DNA of 64,000 bases. Source: Candidatus Peregrinibacteria bacterium CG10_big_fil_rev_8_21_14_0_10_55_24. GTDB lineage: Bacteria > Patescibacteriota > Gracilibacteria > Peribacterales > Peribacteraceae. This document shows, piece after piece, positions 42,132 to 50,508 of this stretch. Under the pieces are notes generated by a model. The model was not told where the DNA came from, did no database searches, and saw only the letters and a list, made by a program, of their open reading frames with translations. Numbering within the stretch: the first letter of the stretch is position 1; each line of letters opens with the position of its first letter. A program made the position numbers and the translations under genes. The DNA is taken from contig PFDV01000003.1 of assembly GCA_002772745.1 (NCBI GenBank), positions 62,001 to 126,000 of the forward strand. Reading direction: 5' to 3'.

Positions 42132-42851
42132 TCATTGCAACAATTCATGTCTCCCCTCGTTCCGTGACATGCTCTTGTTCTGCGCATCGAATGCATACTC
42201 AATCCGTTTCAGGCTTTGGTTGAAGAACATGGTACTCACGATTCTGCTTCGTATACTGAAGATCTCGTACGCCAGTTGCGTTCCTTCGTCGATCACCTCT
42301 TCTCTCACTCTCACAGGATCATGTTCCCAAAAGGTATATGCCTCATCGCAATCCCGCGTCACCTTTTCGATAATTGCAGCCGTCACACCCCTGCAGCTCA
42401 CTTTAGGCTTTCTATAAGTCCGATATCGCTCTTTCTGTTCGTCGCACATGCCATCAAAACAAGACATCGCAGGTCTGACAACCTGTCGATTGTCGGTATT
42501 TTCCAGGATCGCCAAACGTAAATAATCTTCGGTGAAGACAGAGATGTTCTCCGGATGCATGCCATGCCCGGAGAGCACCTCCTTGTACTCATTCCGGATT
42601 ACAGGATGCAATTGGGACAACGTCAACCTCTTCCATTTTCGTTTGGGGATGGATTGCGCAGGATCGAGAAACTGATCGCCAAATTTTTTTGCATGATCGA
42701 ATGCCACTGCAACACGCCGAACCCGATCCCGAAAAGATGCAGCGAGTTCTATCGCTTTCTGAAAGGCAATAATCTGCGCATCTTCCACAATAACCTCATT
42801 GCGATAGATCTCCACTTTCGGATTGCCGGCGAAAATTCCTACATTTTGCAT
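42132..42851 (-). CDS. Unknown protein of the tRNA-Arg island
   Basis: I do not recognise this 239-residue protein. It begins MQNVGIFAGNPKVEIYRNEV and contains a strand-helix pattern with several charged stretches and Cys-containing CFDGMCDEQKERY and KVSCRGVTA. No transmembrane helix or signal peptide is present. The ATG at 42851 has TATTAT six bases upstream, and a TATGTT-N3-AACATA palindrome overlaps that -10. It is divergent from the TrmB-like gene and inside the tRNA-flanked island, so the TrmB-like regulator probably controls it. Integrase motifs (His-x-x-Arg, Tyr) are not seen. Confidence 0.7.
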   Translation of the reverse strand: MQNVGIFAGNPKVEIYRNEVIVEDAQIIAFQKAIELAASFRDRVRRVAVAFDHAKKFGDQFLDPAQSIPKRKWKRLTLSQLHPVIRNEYKEVLSGHGMHPENISVFTEDYLRLAILENTDNRQVVRPAMSCFDGMCDEQKERYRTYRKPKVSCRGVTAAIIEKVTRDCDEAYTFWEHDPVRVREEVIDEGTQLAYEIFSIRSRIVSTMFFNQSLKRIEYAFDAQNKSMSRNEGRHELLQ

Positions 42852-42861
42852 GAGCAAATAA

Positions 42862-42876
42862 TATGTTATGAACATA
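42862..42876. promoter_or_regulatory. Candidate operator in the divergent intergenic region
   Basis: TATGTT and AACATA form a 6-3-6 palindrome overlapping the -10 element of the leftward gene. The whole gap 42852-42964 is far richer in A and T than its surroundings. A divergent TrmB-like gene next door is the natural regulator, but binding is unproven. Confidence 0.5.
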
Positions 42877-42964
42877 ATATAATTATATTGTAAAGTATCA
42901 ATAAAATGATTGTCACTAAAATAATGATATTCAATATATCCTTTACTTAAGCTAATATATTCAT

Positions 42965-43747
42965 ATGAAAAATGACGATAAATCTGTCAGCAATATAGAT
43001 ATCTCTGGAATTCTCACTCAATTGGGCTACTCAACGCGGGAATCTCGCGCGTATCTTGCCGCACTGGAATTAGGGATTGCACCCGTGAGTGTTATTGCCA
43101 AACGGGCAAGCCTTAAGCGCCCGACAACTTTAGAAATCCTCAAGAAACTTTCGCAGAAGGGCATCGCAGAATTTTACATGCGGAAGAACACGCGTTTCTA
43201 TTCCGTTCTTCCACCGAAGCAGCTCCTTGATAAATACCAAAGGGTCATTGATCAACTCGAGGAGGCCGTGCCGAAGATGATGGCTATTTCCTACAGCATC
43301 GCCCAGAAGCCGCACATCTCCTTTTACGAAGGGAAAGAGGACCTCAAGCGCCTCTATCTCGGTGTCCTTGAGAGCAAAACAGAGGTGCTTAATTACTTTC
43401 TGCCGGAGAAAGTATTCGAATACTTCACTGAAGAGTGGGTGCAAAAATATTTCCTCGCAGAGCGCCTGCGGCGCAAGGTTGCCGTTCGGGGCATTTCCCC
43501 CGACTCGGAGTTCATGCGCGATTTTTTGAAGCGTACCCCAAAAATCATCCGTGAGAATAAGATCATCAATGGCAAGGCTCTCCATTTTACAAACGAAATC
43601 TATCTTTATGACGACAAGAAGATGGTCATTTTTTCCTTCGATGAGGACTTCGCTTTACTCATTGAAAGCAGGGATGTCGTTAACACACAGAAAGTTATAT
43701 TTGAATTAGCATGGCAGAGCGCATTGCTCTTCGATGGGTACAAGTGA
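42965..43747 (+). CDS. TrmB-family transcriptional regulator
   Basis: The 260-residue protein has the winged helix-turn-helix of TrmB proteins (LTQLGYSTRESRAYLAALELG, then SVIAKRASLKRPTTLEILKKL) followed by a coiled region and a C-terminal effector-like domain with KPHISFYEGKEDLKRLYLGV. TrmB proteins regulate sugar or metabolic genes, mainly in archaea, and are frequent in some CPR genomes. TAATAT lies six bases before the ATG. The stop is 7 bases before the right boundary repeat. Confidence 0.85.
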   Translation: MKNDDKSVSNIDISGILTQLGYSTRESRAYLAALELGIAPVSVIAKRASLKRPTTLEILKKLSQKGIAEFYMRKNTRFYSVLPPKQLLDKYQRVIDQLEEAVPKMMAISYSIAQKPHISFYEGKEDLKRLYLGVLESKTEVLNYFLPEKVFEYFTEEWVQKYFLAERLRRKVAVRGISPDSEFMRDFLKRTPKIIRENKIINGKALHFTNEIYLYDDKKMVIFSFDEDFALLIESRDVVNTQKVIFELAWQSALLFDGYK

Positions 43748-43754
43748 GTCATCA

Positions 43755-43773
43755 ATTCCTGCCAGGAGTACCA
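43755..43773 (+). repeat. Right boundary repeat of the tRNA-Arg island
   Basis: Exact 19-base copy of the tRNA-Arg 3' end including CCA. It is 1661 bases from the first copy. Only this fragment is present, so no second tRNA is formed. It lies just before the TACCAT -10 of the next gene. Confidence 0.8.
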
Positions 43774-43790
43774 ATCTCTACCATGAGAGT

Positions 43791-44354
43791 ATGACAACAG
43801 AACAGGCGAACATCATCTTCCTCCATGGCAATAACGGCGGAAAGGGCGATGGAGGGAAGGCAAGCGATTACTGGTTCCCCTATGCAAAGCAGGAATTTGA
43901 AAATCTGGGACTCCAGGTCACGGCACTGGATTTTCCAGATCCAAGGATCGCCCGGATGAACATATGGCTTCCGTTTCTTAAAGATGCATGCGGCGCCAAC
44001 GAATACTCCATCCTGATCGGGCACAGCTCCGGCGCGATAGCCGCCATGCGCTATGCAGAAAAAAACAAAATTCTTGGATCGGTACTTGTCGGTGCGTACT
44101 ACACGGATACGGGGGATGCAATTGAGCGCATGAGCGGGTATTTCGACGAGGAGTGGGATTGGTCCGCCATCAGGAAGAATCAACGGTGGATTATCCAGTT
44201 TGCTTCCGTAGATGATCCATTCTTCTCCATCGAAGAGCCGCGACTTGTGAGTGAAAAGCTACAGACGCAGTACTGTGAATACACAGAGAGGGGGCACTTT
44301 TTTGACGAGACGTTTCCAGAACTTGTGGAAGCAGTGAGGCGCAAGCTCGCGTAA
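43791..44354 (+). CDS. RBBP9/YdeN-type alpha/beta serine hydrolase
   Basis: The 187-residue protein has the nucleophile elbow GHSSGAIAAMRYAE, an early IFLHGNNG loop, and VDDPFFSIEE followed by ERGHFFDETFPEL, which supply the Asp and His of the triad. This is the pattern of the RBBP9/YdeN group of small serine hydrolases. The substrate is unknown. The ATG at 43791 has TACCAT six bases upstream, and the frame to 43734 crosses the boundary repeat, so the shorter start is chosen. Confidence 0.8.
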   Translation: MTTEQANIIFLHGNNGGKGDGGKASDYWFPYAKQEFENLGLQVTALDFPDPRIARMNIWLPFLKDACGANEYSILIGHSSGAIAAMRYAEKNKILGSVLVGAYYTDTGDAIERMSGYFDEEWDWSAIRKNQRWIIQFASVDDPFFSIEEPRLVSEKLQTQYCEYTERGHFFDETFPELVEAVRRKLA

Positions 44355-44363
44355 TTGACGCAC

Positions 44364-45218
44364 TCATACTGCTGAGCTCTTCAGGACTTCTCGTAGATCC
44401 TCTGCCATCTGCTTCGCCGCATTCTTCGCAGCCTCCTGCCAATCTTTTCCTTTGCTCGCAAAGATGATGCCCCGCGCAGAGTTGACGATGGCTCCAGTGC
44501 CATCGGGCAGGAAACCAGGTTTGCAATCCGCCGCCCCTCCGCCCTGCGCACCGTAACCGGGGATCAGGATCACAGCGTGCGGCATAAGGGTGCGCAGGTA
44601 TTTAAGTTCCTCCGGATACGTAGCTCCGACAACAGAACCCACACAGGAAAAGATCGTCTCCTTCCCCAGGTGTGCGCTCCCCCAACTCTCCACCAGTTGT
44701 GCCATGTGCTCGTGCACAACCTCGTCACCCGTGGGCAGATCCTGCAGCTCGCCGGAGCTGGAATTGGAGGTCTTCACAAGAACAAAGACGCCTTTGTTGT
44801 TCTGCGTTGCACGCTCGATGAACGGTTGCACGCCATCCGACCCCAAGTAGGGGCTTACGGTGAGAGCATCAATGGGGCTCGCTGCGCTCAGGTACGCATC
44901 CGCGTACGCTTCGCACGTCGAGCCGATGTCGTTGCGCTTTCCGTCGGCGATGACGAGAAGTCCCTGCTCCTTGGCATAGGTGCAAACTTCCCAGAAGACC
45001 TTCATCCCCTCCCATCCCAAAAGTTCGAAGTACGCCATCTGCGGTTTCACGCAACACGCGACTTCTTTCACGGCGTCTACGATTCCTTTGCAGAAGGTGA
45101 GCACCCCCGCCGGAGTGCGCTCGATTCCCTCAGGGAGTTTCCCAACATTGGGGTCCAGCCCCACACAGACGGGGGACTTGGTTTTGCTCGCTGCGGTGAG
45201 CGCATCGGCGAAGTGCAT
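44364..45218 (-). CDS. pyrF: Orotidine 5'-phosphate decarboxylase
   Basis: PyrF makes UMP from OMP. The 284-residue protein belongs to the longer type 2 branch, with VGLDPNVGKLPEGI at the start and the catalytic DGKRNDIGST tetrad (Asp-x-Lys-Arg-Asn-Asp). Later it has NSSSGELQDL and IPGYGAQGGG, the phosphate loop. It completes, with pyrB and pyrC, part of the pyrimidine pathway in this window. TATCAT is seven bases before the ATG. Confidence 0.93.
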   Translation of the reverse strand: MHFADALTAASKTKSPVCVGLDPNVGKLPEGIERTPAGVLTFCKGIVDAVKEVACCVKPQMAYFELLGWEGMKVFWEVCTYAKEQGLLVIADGKRNDIGSTCEAYADAYLSAASPIDALTVSPYLGSDGVQPFIERATQNNKGVFVLVKTSNSSSGELQDLPTGDEVVHEHMAQLVESWGSAHLGKETIFSCVGSVVGATYPEELKYLRTLMPHAVILIPGYGAQGGGAADCKPGFLPDGTGAIVNSARGIIFASKGKDWQEAAKNAAKQMAEDLREVLKSSAV

Positions 45219-45260
45219 CGGGACGATGATACACGAGGTTTGTGTATGTAAGCAGTGGTT

Positions 45261-45287
45261 TATGACTGGGGTTGGGGTTCGGTCATA
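45261..45287. repeat. GGGGTTGGGGTTC-type repeat with short inverted flanks
   Basis: TATGAC and GTCATA flank a G-rich core (TGGGGTTGGGGTTCG) in the gap between pyrF and the RAYT gene. A related core occurs at 52403-52460. RAYT proteins act on REP-type hairpins, so this may be its substrate, but only sequence resemblance and position support that. Confidence 0.45.
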
Positions 45288-45296
45288 GACATGAGG

Positions 45297-45857
45297 CTAG
45301 TCCAACCAGATTTCCATCGGATCAAGAAACTGTTCGTACCACAGAGAGGACCATGGCCACCCTTCGGGCTCTTCGGTCAAATGGTGGTGCCAAGCGTTGT
45401 ATTGGACGTAGGAAAGAGCATTGGAGAGCTGCTCTGTATCGCGAATACGCTCATCATGGAAGCCATTTTGCCAACGGATGTCTCCAGTATTCGCAACTGG
45501 GGCCCATGATTTTTTGAGAACGACATCCCGTAGCTGGGGTTCATGAACCCCAGCTACGGGAATGATCTTTATGTTGTCTGCTATGGAGGAATAAATCTGC
45601 CGTATGTGCCATGAGCTATTCCGTTTGAACGAATGCATAAATGCGCTGAGTCCTCTCTCACCTGGTTCCAGCAAGATATGGATATGGTTGGGGAGAACAC
45701 AAAACGCGAATACCTGTGCACACTGAATATTCTTCGTCATCACAAGGTTATCCATAAGGAGCTGTGGTATTTCCGGCAGCGTGCACCAGGGAATGCCCTC
45801 CCGCGTGTTCGTGGTGACATGGAAGGTGCCGCGTTGTATGGCATGATGCTGTGTCAT
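45297..45857 (-). CDS. RAYT/IS200-like Y1 transposase (REP-associated)
   Basis: The 186-residue protein has the HUH metal motif (LPNHIHILLEPGE, His58/His60), the REP-family region RWQNGFHDERIRDTEQL, and the presumed catalytic tyrosine in ALSYVQYNAWHH. Single-stranded DNA is the expected substrate. It has no IS-like ends and overlaps the comM stop by four bases, so it behaves like a domesticated gene. A perfect 34-bp palindrome lies inside the reading frame at 45527-45560. Confidence 0.85.
   Translation of the reverse strand: MTQHHAIQRGTFHVTTNTREGIPWCTLPEIPQLLMDNLVMTKNIQCAQVFAFCVLPNHIHILLEPGERGLSAFMHSFKRNSSWHIRQIYSSIADNIKIIPVAGVHEPQLRDVVLKKSWAPVANTGDIRWQNGFHDERIRDTEQLSNALSYVQYNAWHHHLTEEPEGWPWSSLWYEQFLDPMEIWLD
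45527..45560. repeat. Perfect 34-bp palindrome inside the RAYT gene
   Basis: The sequence CCCGTAGCTGGGGTTCAT followed by its exact reverse complement (34 bases, no central loop) encodes about 11 residues of the transposase in frame. It is far beyond chance and could fold as a REP-like hairpin or serve as a recognition site for the protein it encodes. Confidence 0.75.
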
Positions 45858-47359
45858 TCTTCCACTCCCACCTGCTGCCGGTACTGCAGCGCCTCGGCAA
45901 TGTGCTCGGTGGCGATCTCCTGTGCTCCTGCGAGATCCGCAATCGTGCGAGCCACCTTGATCATGCGGTGGTAGCTCCTGGCGGAGAGTCCCAGGCGGTT
46001 CACGGCCTGCTTGAGCAGTGCCTGTGAAGCGGTGTCCAGAGGGCAGAGCGTGTCGATGTGCTTTACAGTCATTTCCTTGTTCGTGCGGATAGGGAGATCG
46101 ATAAAACGCCGCTCCTGTGCGCTGCGGGCCGAAATCACGCGTTGGAGTATTGCGGCGCTTGTTTCGGTGCCTTTCCCCGGGGGCTGCTGCAACTTCTCAA
46201 TGGGAACCGCCTGCACGGCGATCGTAAGATCAATGCGGTCGAGGAGCGGTGCAGAAATACGCCGCTGTATCCGCCTGAGTGACCCGCTGCCGTACTGCGG
46301 TGGGTTCATGGCTGCCACCATGATGAAGTCCGCCGGGAACGTCACCGACCCCTGTGCGCGTGTGATCGTAATTTGGCGATCTTCCAATGGTTGACGCAGC
46401 ACTTCGAGTACGGGTGGCGGGAACTCCGCCAGTTCGTCCAAGAAGAGCACGCCTTTGTGCGCCAGGCTGATCTCGCCTGGGCCGGGAACCTGTCCGCCTC
46501 CGACAATGCTTACACCGCTAGCCGTGTGATGCACCATGCGAAACGGACGGTGGTGTAAAAGCGGGGTATCCGGCGGTAGTAAATTCGCTACGGAGTAGAT
46601 CTGTGTGACCTCAATGGATTCTTCCCGCGTGAGCGGAGGGAGAATGGTACGAAACGCCCTTGCCAGGAGTGTCTTGCCTGCACCAGGCACGCCAGAGAGG
46701 AGCACATTGTGCCCGCCGGCTGCAGCGATCTCCAGCGCACGCTTGGCGTGCTCCTGGCCGCGGACATCGGCAAAGTCCACTCCGTTCGTCGTGTCACTCA
46801 CGGGACTGCAGGCAGGGGAGGCAATGGGCTCGGGCTCCTGCGTGCCGGTGAGGATGGCAATGAGTTCGATGAGGTTACGTGCGCCGATCACCTTGAGCCC
46901 CGGGATGAGCGCCGCCTCGGGTGCATTAACTGCGGGGACGACGATCGTGGAAAATCCCCGCTCCCTGCAGGCGATGGCTGCAGGAAGGATGCCACTCACA
47001 TGACGCAACGATCCGTCGAGCGCAAGCTCGCCTAAGAATGCACTTTGAGCGAGTCGCTCCTCTTCAATCACGAGTGACCCGTTGACGATAAGAAGCCCCA
47101 GGGCGATTGCTAGATCGTAACGGGGACCAACCTTCTTGAGATCCGCTGGTGCCAGATTAACGGTGATTGTCCTCCCCGTGGGGAAGCGATACCCGCTGCT
47201 GCGCAAAGCCATCTTTACACGCTGTTTACTCTCCTGCACGGCGGTATCACCCAGTCCTACGATGTACATGGCAGGTTCCCCGCGCGTGGCACCCACCTCT
47301 ACAGTGATGCACTCACTCTTCAGGCCGATGGTGGCAAACGACGTGAGTTTTGCGAGCAT
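45854..47359 (-). CDS. comM: ComM/YifB-family Mg-chelatase-like AAA protein
   Basis: ComM helps branch migration during natural transformation. The 501-residue protein has the N-terminal subdomain (GLKSECITVEVGATRGEP, VNLAPADLKKVGPRYDLA), the AAA core with Walker A SGVPGAGKTLLARA and Walker B GVLFLDELAEF, and the C-terminal helical domain. The zinc-binding Cys cluster (NPCPCG) usually present reads NPPQYGSGS and lacks Cys. Type IV pilus genes in the window fit a role in DNA uptake. It is upstream of, and overlaps, the RAYT gene. Confidence 0.9.
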   Translation of the reverse strand: MLAKLTSFATIGLKSECITVEVGATRGEPAMYIVGLGDTAVQESKQRVKMALRSSGYRFPTGRTITVNLAPADLKKVGPRYDLAIALGLLIVNGSLVIEEERLAQSAFLGELALDGSLRHVSGILPAAIACRERGFSTIVVPAVNAPEAALIPGLKVIGARNLIELIAILTGTQEPEPIASPACSPVSDTTNGVDFADVRGQEHAKRALEIAAAGGHNVLLSGVPGAGKTLLARAFRTILPPLTREESIEVTQIYSVANLLPPDTPLLHHRPFRMVHHTASGVSIVGGGQVPGPGEISLAHKGVLFLDELAEFPPPVLEVLRQPLEDRQITITRAQGSVTFPADFIMVAAMNPPQYGSGSLRRIQRRISAPLLDRIDLTIAVQAVPIEKLQQPPGKGTETSAAILQRVISARSAQERRFIDLPIRTNKEMTVKHIDTLCPLDTASQALLKQAVNRLGLSARSYHRMIKVARTIADLAGAQEIATEHIAEALQYRQQVGVEE

Positions 47360-47443
47360 GAAGTGCTGGGAGTGTACTTACGTACACCTCTTTTTCAACT
47401 ACTTGGACTGGACGATCGTACACCCCTATGGCACACTCATCCC

Positions 47444-47845
47444 ATGATGGAGCCACGTGCACCAAAGATGACACAGTGTTCCCCTCACTCCACAGCGCGC
47501 GTGGGTGCATACGGGGAGGAGGTTGCTCTGCGATACCTGCGTTCTCTCGGGTATGCGGTTCGCGCAATGAATGAGAGAGTCGCGCACGACGAAATCGACA
47601 TCATTGCCTTCGACCCCGCGGAAAAGTCCCTCATTTTTGCTGAGGTCAAAACGCGCGCCTCCTTCGACCAGGACTTCCCCCCACAACTCAACCTCACTCC
47701 CGCGAAGTGCGCGTGTCTACGACGCTCCGCCCGAGCGTGGGTGGCAGATCACGCATACGAAGGCAGTTACCGCATCGACCTCCTCTGTGTTGCCGCTGGC
47801 AGAGTCGTGGAACACATCAAAGAGATTGCAGAAATTTGTGAGTGA
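47444..47845 (+). CDS. YraN-family (UPF0102) endonuclease-like protein
   Basis: The 133-residue protein has the restriction-enzyme-like PD-(D/E)xK signature of the YraN family: GAYGEEVALRYLRSLGY, DEIDIIAFD and FAEVKTR. Family members have Holliday-junction-resolvase-like folds; the real role is unclear. CACACT lies six bases before the ATG at 47444. Adjacent in-frame ATGs at 47447 and 47468 remain possible starts. Confidence 0.8.
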   Translation: MMEPRAPKMTQCSPHSTARVGAYGEEVALRYLRSLGYAVRAMNERVAHDEIDIIAFDPAEKSLIFAEVKTRASFDQDFPPQLNLTPAKCACLRRSARAWVADHAYEGSYRIDLLCVAAGRVVEHIKEIAEICE

Positions 47846-47859
47846 TGCCGGCAAGTCCG

Positions 47860-48552
47860 TCACTTCCAGTCGGCAAGAACAGTGACATTCCCCGTTTCCA
47901 AGATACGTTTGAGGGGCCAGCGCTCTTCATCCTCATCACTTGCGAGCATCGTCTCCCATGTGCGTCGCTTCTCCTCTCCCCGCAGCAGGAGCACGTGCTC
48001 CTGTGCCGCGGCGATCGCGTTGAGTGCCAGCGAGATGCGATCGTGAACGGCAAACCGATCTGTGACAGTGTGAAGAGTGAAATGCTGATCTCCCAGGGCT
48101 TCGGGCGAAAGTGGAGGAAAGAGTGACGCGATGTGCCCGTCGTCTCCCATACCCAGGATCACAAGGTCGGGGAGGGCATCAGAGAAAAGCGCGCGCAGGG
48201 TATCCGCGTACGTGCTGACGCACTCCTCCATAGGAAGCAGCGTGTCGGGGAACATCACCTGTGTTGGAGGGATAGCTGCGTGTGTGAGAAGCGTTTCGCG
48301 CACCATGTGCTGGTTGCTCTCGGGATTGTCGGGTGGAACGTAGCGCTCGTCCACGAGGAAGACCGAGACCTTCGACCAATCGAGAGACATCGCACCGAGT
48401 GCGGCGTAGATCGGTCGTGGAGTGGAACCGCCGGAGAGTCCTACCGTGCAAGCACCCCGTTCTCTCGTGGTACGAGTAAGAGATTCTTCAAGAAGCTCGA
48501 GGGTACAAGGGGCAAAGTCCGCAGCCGATGTGGGGATGATGCGGTAACTCAT
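47860..48552 (-). CDS. pgl: 6-phosphogluconolactonase
   Basis: Pgl hydrolyses 6-phosphogluconolactone in the oxidative pentose phosphate pathway. The 230-residue protein shows the DevB-type motifs VGLSGGSTPRPIYAAL, FLVDERYVPPDNPESN and LGMGDDGHIASLFP. It follows zwf with 24 bases between them, which makes a pathway operon. No gnd gene is in the window. Confidence 0.93.
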   Translation of the reverse strand: MSYRIIPTSAADFAPCTLELLEESLTRTTRERGACTVGLSGGSTPRPIYAALGAMSLDWSKVSVFLVDERYVPPDNPESNQHMVRETLLTHAAIPPTQVMFPDTLLPMEECVSTYADTLRALFSDALPDLVILGMGDDGHIASLFPPLSPEALGDQHFTLHTVTDRFAVHDRISLALNAIAAAQEHVLLLRGEEKRRTWETMLASDEDEERWPLKRILETGNVTVLADWK

Positions 48553-48576
48553 GAAAAATAAAATCTCTGGGTCATC

Positions 48577-50031
48577 TCATGAAGAAATCCATGCAATCGA
48601 ATCCCGTTCGATCCATGCGTCGGCCTCCTCGGGGCCCCTGCTCCCTGCAGGATACGTATAGAGCGGCGTATCGGGAGCGGACAGATACGCCTGTAGCGGG
48701 TCCATCAAGCGCCAGGCGCAGCGCACTTCCTCAAAGGTCAAAAACCACTGGCGTTTGCCGTGAATGGCTTCCAAGAGGAGCAGGCTGTGCTCAGGAAGAC
48801 AGTCGCCCACGCAGACCAATGGGTCAGTGAGAATCAGAGGCCGAAACGCAGGCACTGTTCCGCCGAGCTTCGTCTGCAGAGTGATGCGCATGCCGGCTTC
48901 GCCCTGGAGAATGAATTCTAAACGATTGGGCTCTGCACCCTTGCCGATCGGATGAGGTTCTTGGAAGACAATAGAAATGCGTGTCTCCTTCTTTGCCAGG
49001 CGCTTGCCGGAACGCAGGTAAAAGGGCACGCCATCCCAACGCGACGAACGGGTCATCAGCTTGAGACACGCGAACGTGTTGGTGCGGGAGGTGGCAGAGA
49101 TGCCCTCCTCTTCGCGGTATCCCAAAACGCTCTCCCCGTGCACGGTGCCGGCGGTGTACTGCCCCTGGAGCACGATCTCACCCAATTTTGCCGTTGACGG
49201 AAGATAGAATTGCTCGAGTGCCTTGGCTCGGTTGTGCACCACGGATTCATCCTTCTCTGTGAGGCGCATGGTGAGGAGTGATCCGATCATCAGGAGATGA
49301 CTCTGAAACATATCGCGCAATGTTCCCGTATGCTCAAAGTATCCTGCACGTCCCTCGAGGCCCTTCTCCTCAAAGGCGGTGATCTCCACATGGTGGATGA
49401 GTGTGTTCTTAAAAATCCGCTCCACGATGGGATTGGCGTAACGCAGGTAGAAGATGTTGCGTACAGCCTCCTTCCCCAGGTAGTGGTCCAAAAGGTAGAG
49501 GTCTTCCTCGCGAGAACAGCTCAAAAACTTTTCTCGAATCTCCTCAAAGCTCTCGCGGTCGTGCCCCACAGGTTTCTCCACAATTGAACGCACGGGGGAT
49601 GTTTCACTGCGTATGCCGCTCTCGCAGAGGTTGTGTGCGATGGACGAAAAAAGATTCGGCGGTACGGAGTAATATGCTAAGCGCACCTGGTTTTTCCATC
49701 CCTTTTCGATTTGTAGGAGTTGTTCCTTAAGCGAAGAAAAACTAGCGAGGTTCGTGTACTGCCCAGTGCAGTAGTACACGTGGGAAAGGAATTCCCCAAG
49801 TACACTCTCGTTCACTTCCAGCATGTGTTCGCGCACGGCCTTTTCCACAAACATGCGAAATGCTGTGGTCTCCATCTCCGTGCGGGAAAATCCCACAATC
49901 GCATACTCCTTGGGCAATCTCTTTTTTAGTGCAAGGACGTAGAGTGCGGGAAAGAGCTTAATGCGTGCCAAATGACCGGAGGCTCCAAAGAGAATCAGAC
50001 TGAAGGGCAATGGTGCACTGAAAATATCCAT
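48577..50031 (-). CDS. zwf: Glucose-6-phosphate 1-dehydrogenase
   Basis: Zwf oxidises glucose 6-phosphate and makes NADPH. The 484-residue protein has the nucleotide-binding start ILFGASGHLARIKLFPALY (GASGDLA with His for Asp) and the active-site signature RIDHYLGKE, here DHYLGKEAVRNIF. EKPVGHD and NPVERIFKN-type segments are also present. The ATG at 50029-50031 has TACAAT six bases upstream, so I rejected a 61-residue extension. It forms an operon with pgl. Confidence 0.93.
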   Translation of the reverse strand: MDIFSAPLPFSLILFGASGHLARIKLFPALYVLALKKRLPKEYAIVGFSRTEMETTAFRMFVEKAVREHMLEVNESVLGEFLSHVYYCTGQYTNLASFSSLKEQLLQIEKGWKNQVRLAYYSVPPNLFSSIAHNLCESGIRSETSPVRSIVEKPVGHDRESFEEIREKFLSCSREEDLYLLDHYLGKEAVRNIFYLRYANPIVERIFKNTLIHHVEITAFEEKGLEGRAGYFEHTGTLRDMFQSHLLMIGSLLTMRLTEKDESVVHNRAKALEQFYLPSTAKLGEIVLQGQYTAGTVHGESVLGYREEEGISATSRTNTFACLKLMTRSSRWDGVPFYLRSGKRLAKKETRISIVFQEPHPIGKGAEPNRLEFILQGEAGMRITLQTKLGGTVPAFRPLILTDPLVCVGDCLPEHSLLLLEAIHGKRQWFLTFEEVRCAWRLMDPLQAYLSAPDTPLYTYPAGSRGPEEADAWIERDSIAWISS

Positions 50032-50125
50032 GGAGTGATTGTACGAGAATGTCACCCGCGCCAAAAGCACGAGGTGCTCAATCTGTTGGTTCGGTGTAGT
50101 ATTGGCGGGCATTTCCCCCTCACCT

Positions 50126-50374
50126 ATGCTCAATGCCAAGGCCTTTGGACTCGCGTGCGGCATTCTATGGGCACTCTGCGTGCTTGTGTTTGCGGCAACG
50201 TCTACCTGGTTCAACTACGGAACCGAGTTCGCCATGATCCTCGCGACCGTGTACAAGGGCTACGCCCCCACGGTTCCCGGTGCCATCATCGGTGCGGTGT
50301 GGGGATTCTTTGACGCCGGAGTCGGCGGGTGGCTCCTTGCACTCCTCTACAACACACTCGCGCGGCGTGTGTAG
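50126..50374 (+). CDS. Small holin-like membrane protein
   Basis: The 82-residue protein has two hydrophobic helices (LACGILWALCVLVFAATSTW and GAIIGAVWGFFDAGVGGWLL) around a YG motif. It matches small bacterial membrane proteins often annotated as bacteriophage holin family, but no phage gene is nearby. Its role is unknown. The frame upstream to 50039 is not needed for the family pattern. Confidence 0.7.
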   Translation: MLNAKAFGLACGILWALCVLVFAATSTWFNYGTEFAMILATVYKGYAPTVPGAIIGAVWGFFDAGVGGWLLALLYNTLARRV

Positions 50375-50396
50375 GGGGCCATGCGTGTGTACCGTT

Positions 50397-50416
50397 CTTG
50401 ACCTGTTTGAGTCAAG
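50397..50416. promoter_or_regulatory. Inverted repeat CTTGAC-N8-GTCAAG
   Basis: A 6-bp inverted repeat with 8-base centre contains a TTGAC -35-like element and lies between the holin-like gene and the 168-residue gene. It could be an operator or a promoter element; no matching protein can be named. Confidence 0.35.
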
Positions 50417-50508
50417 TGTCCTAAACATGTTTTCGATTCTGCTCTTTGTAGAGCCGAAAAATCGGGTATGTTGAACTTGGCATATTCTGAACGTATCGTA
50501 CGAGAGCG

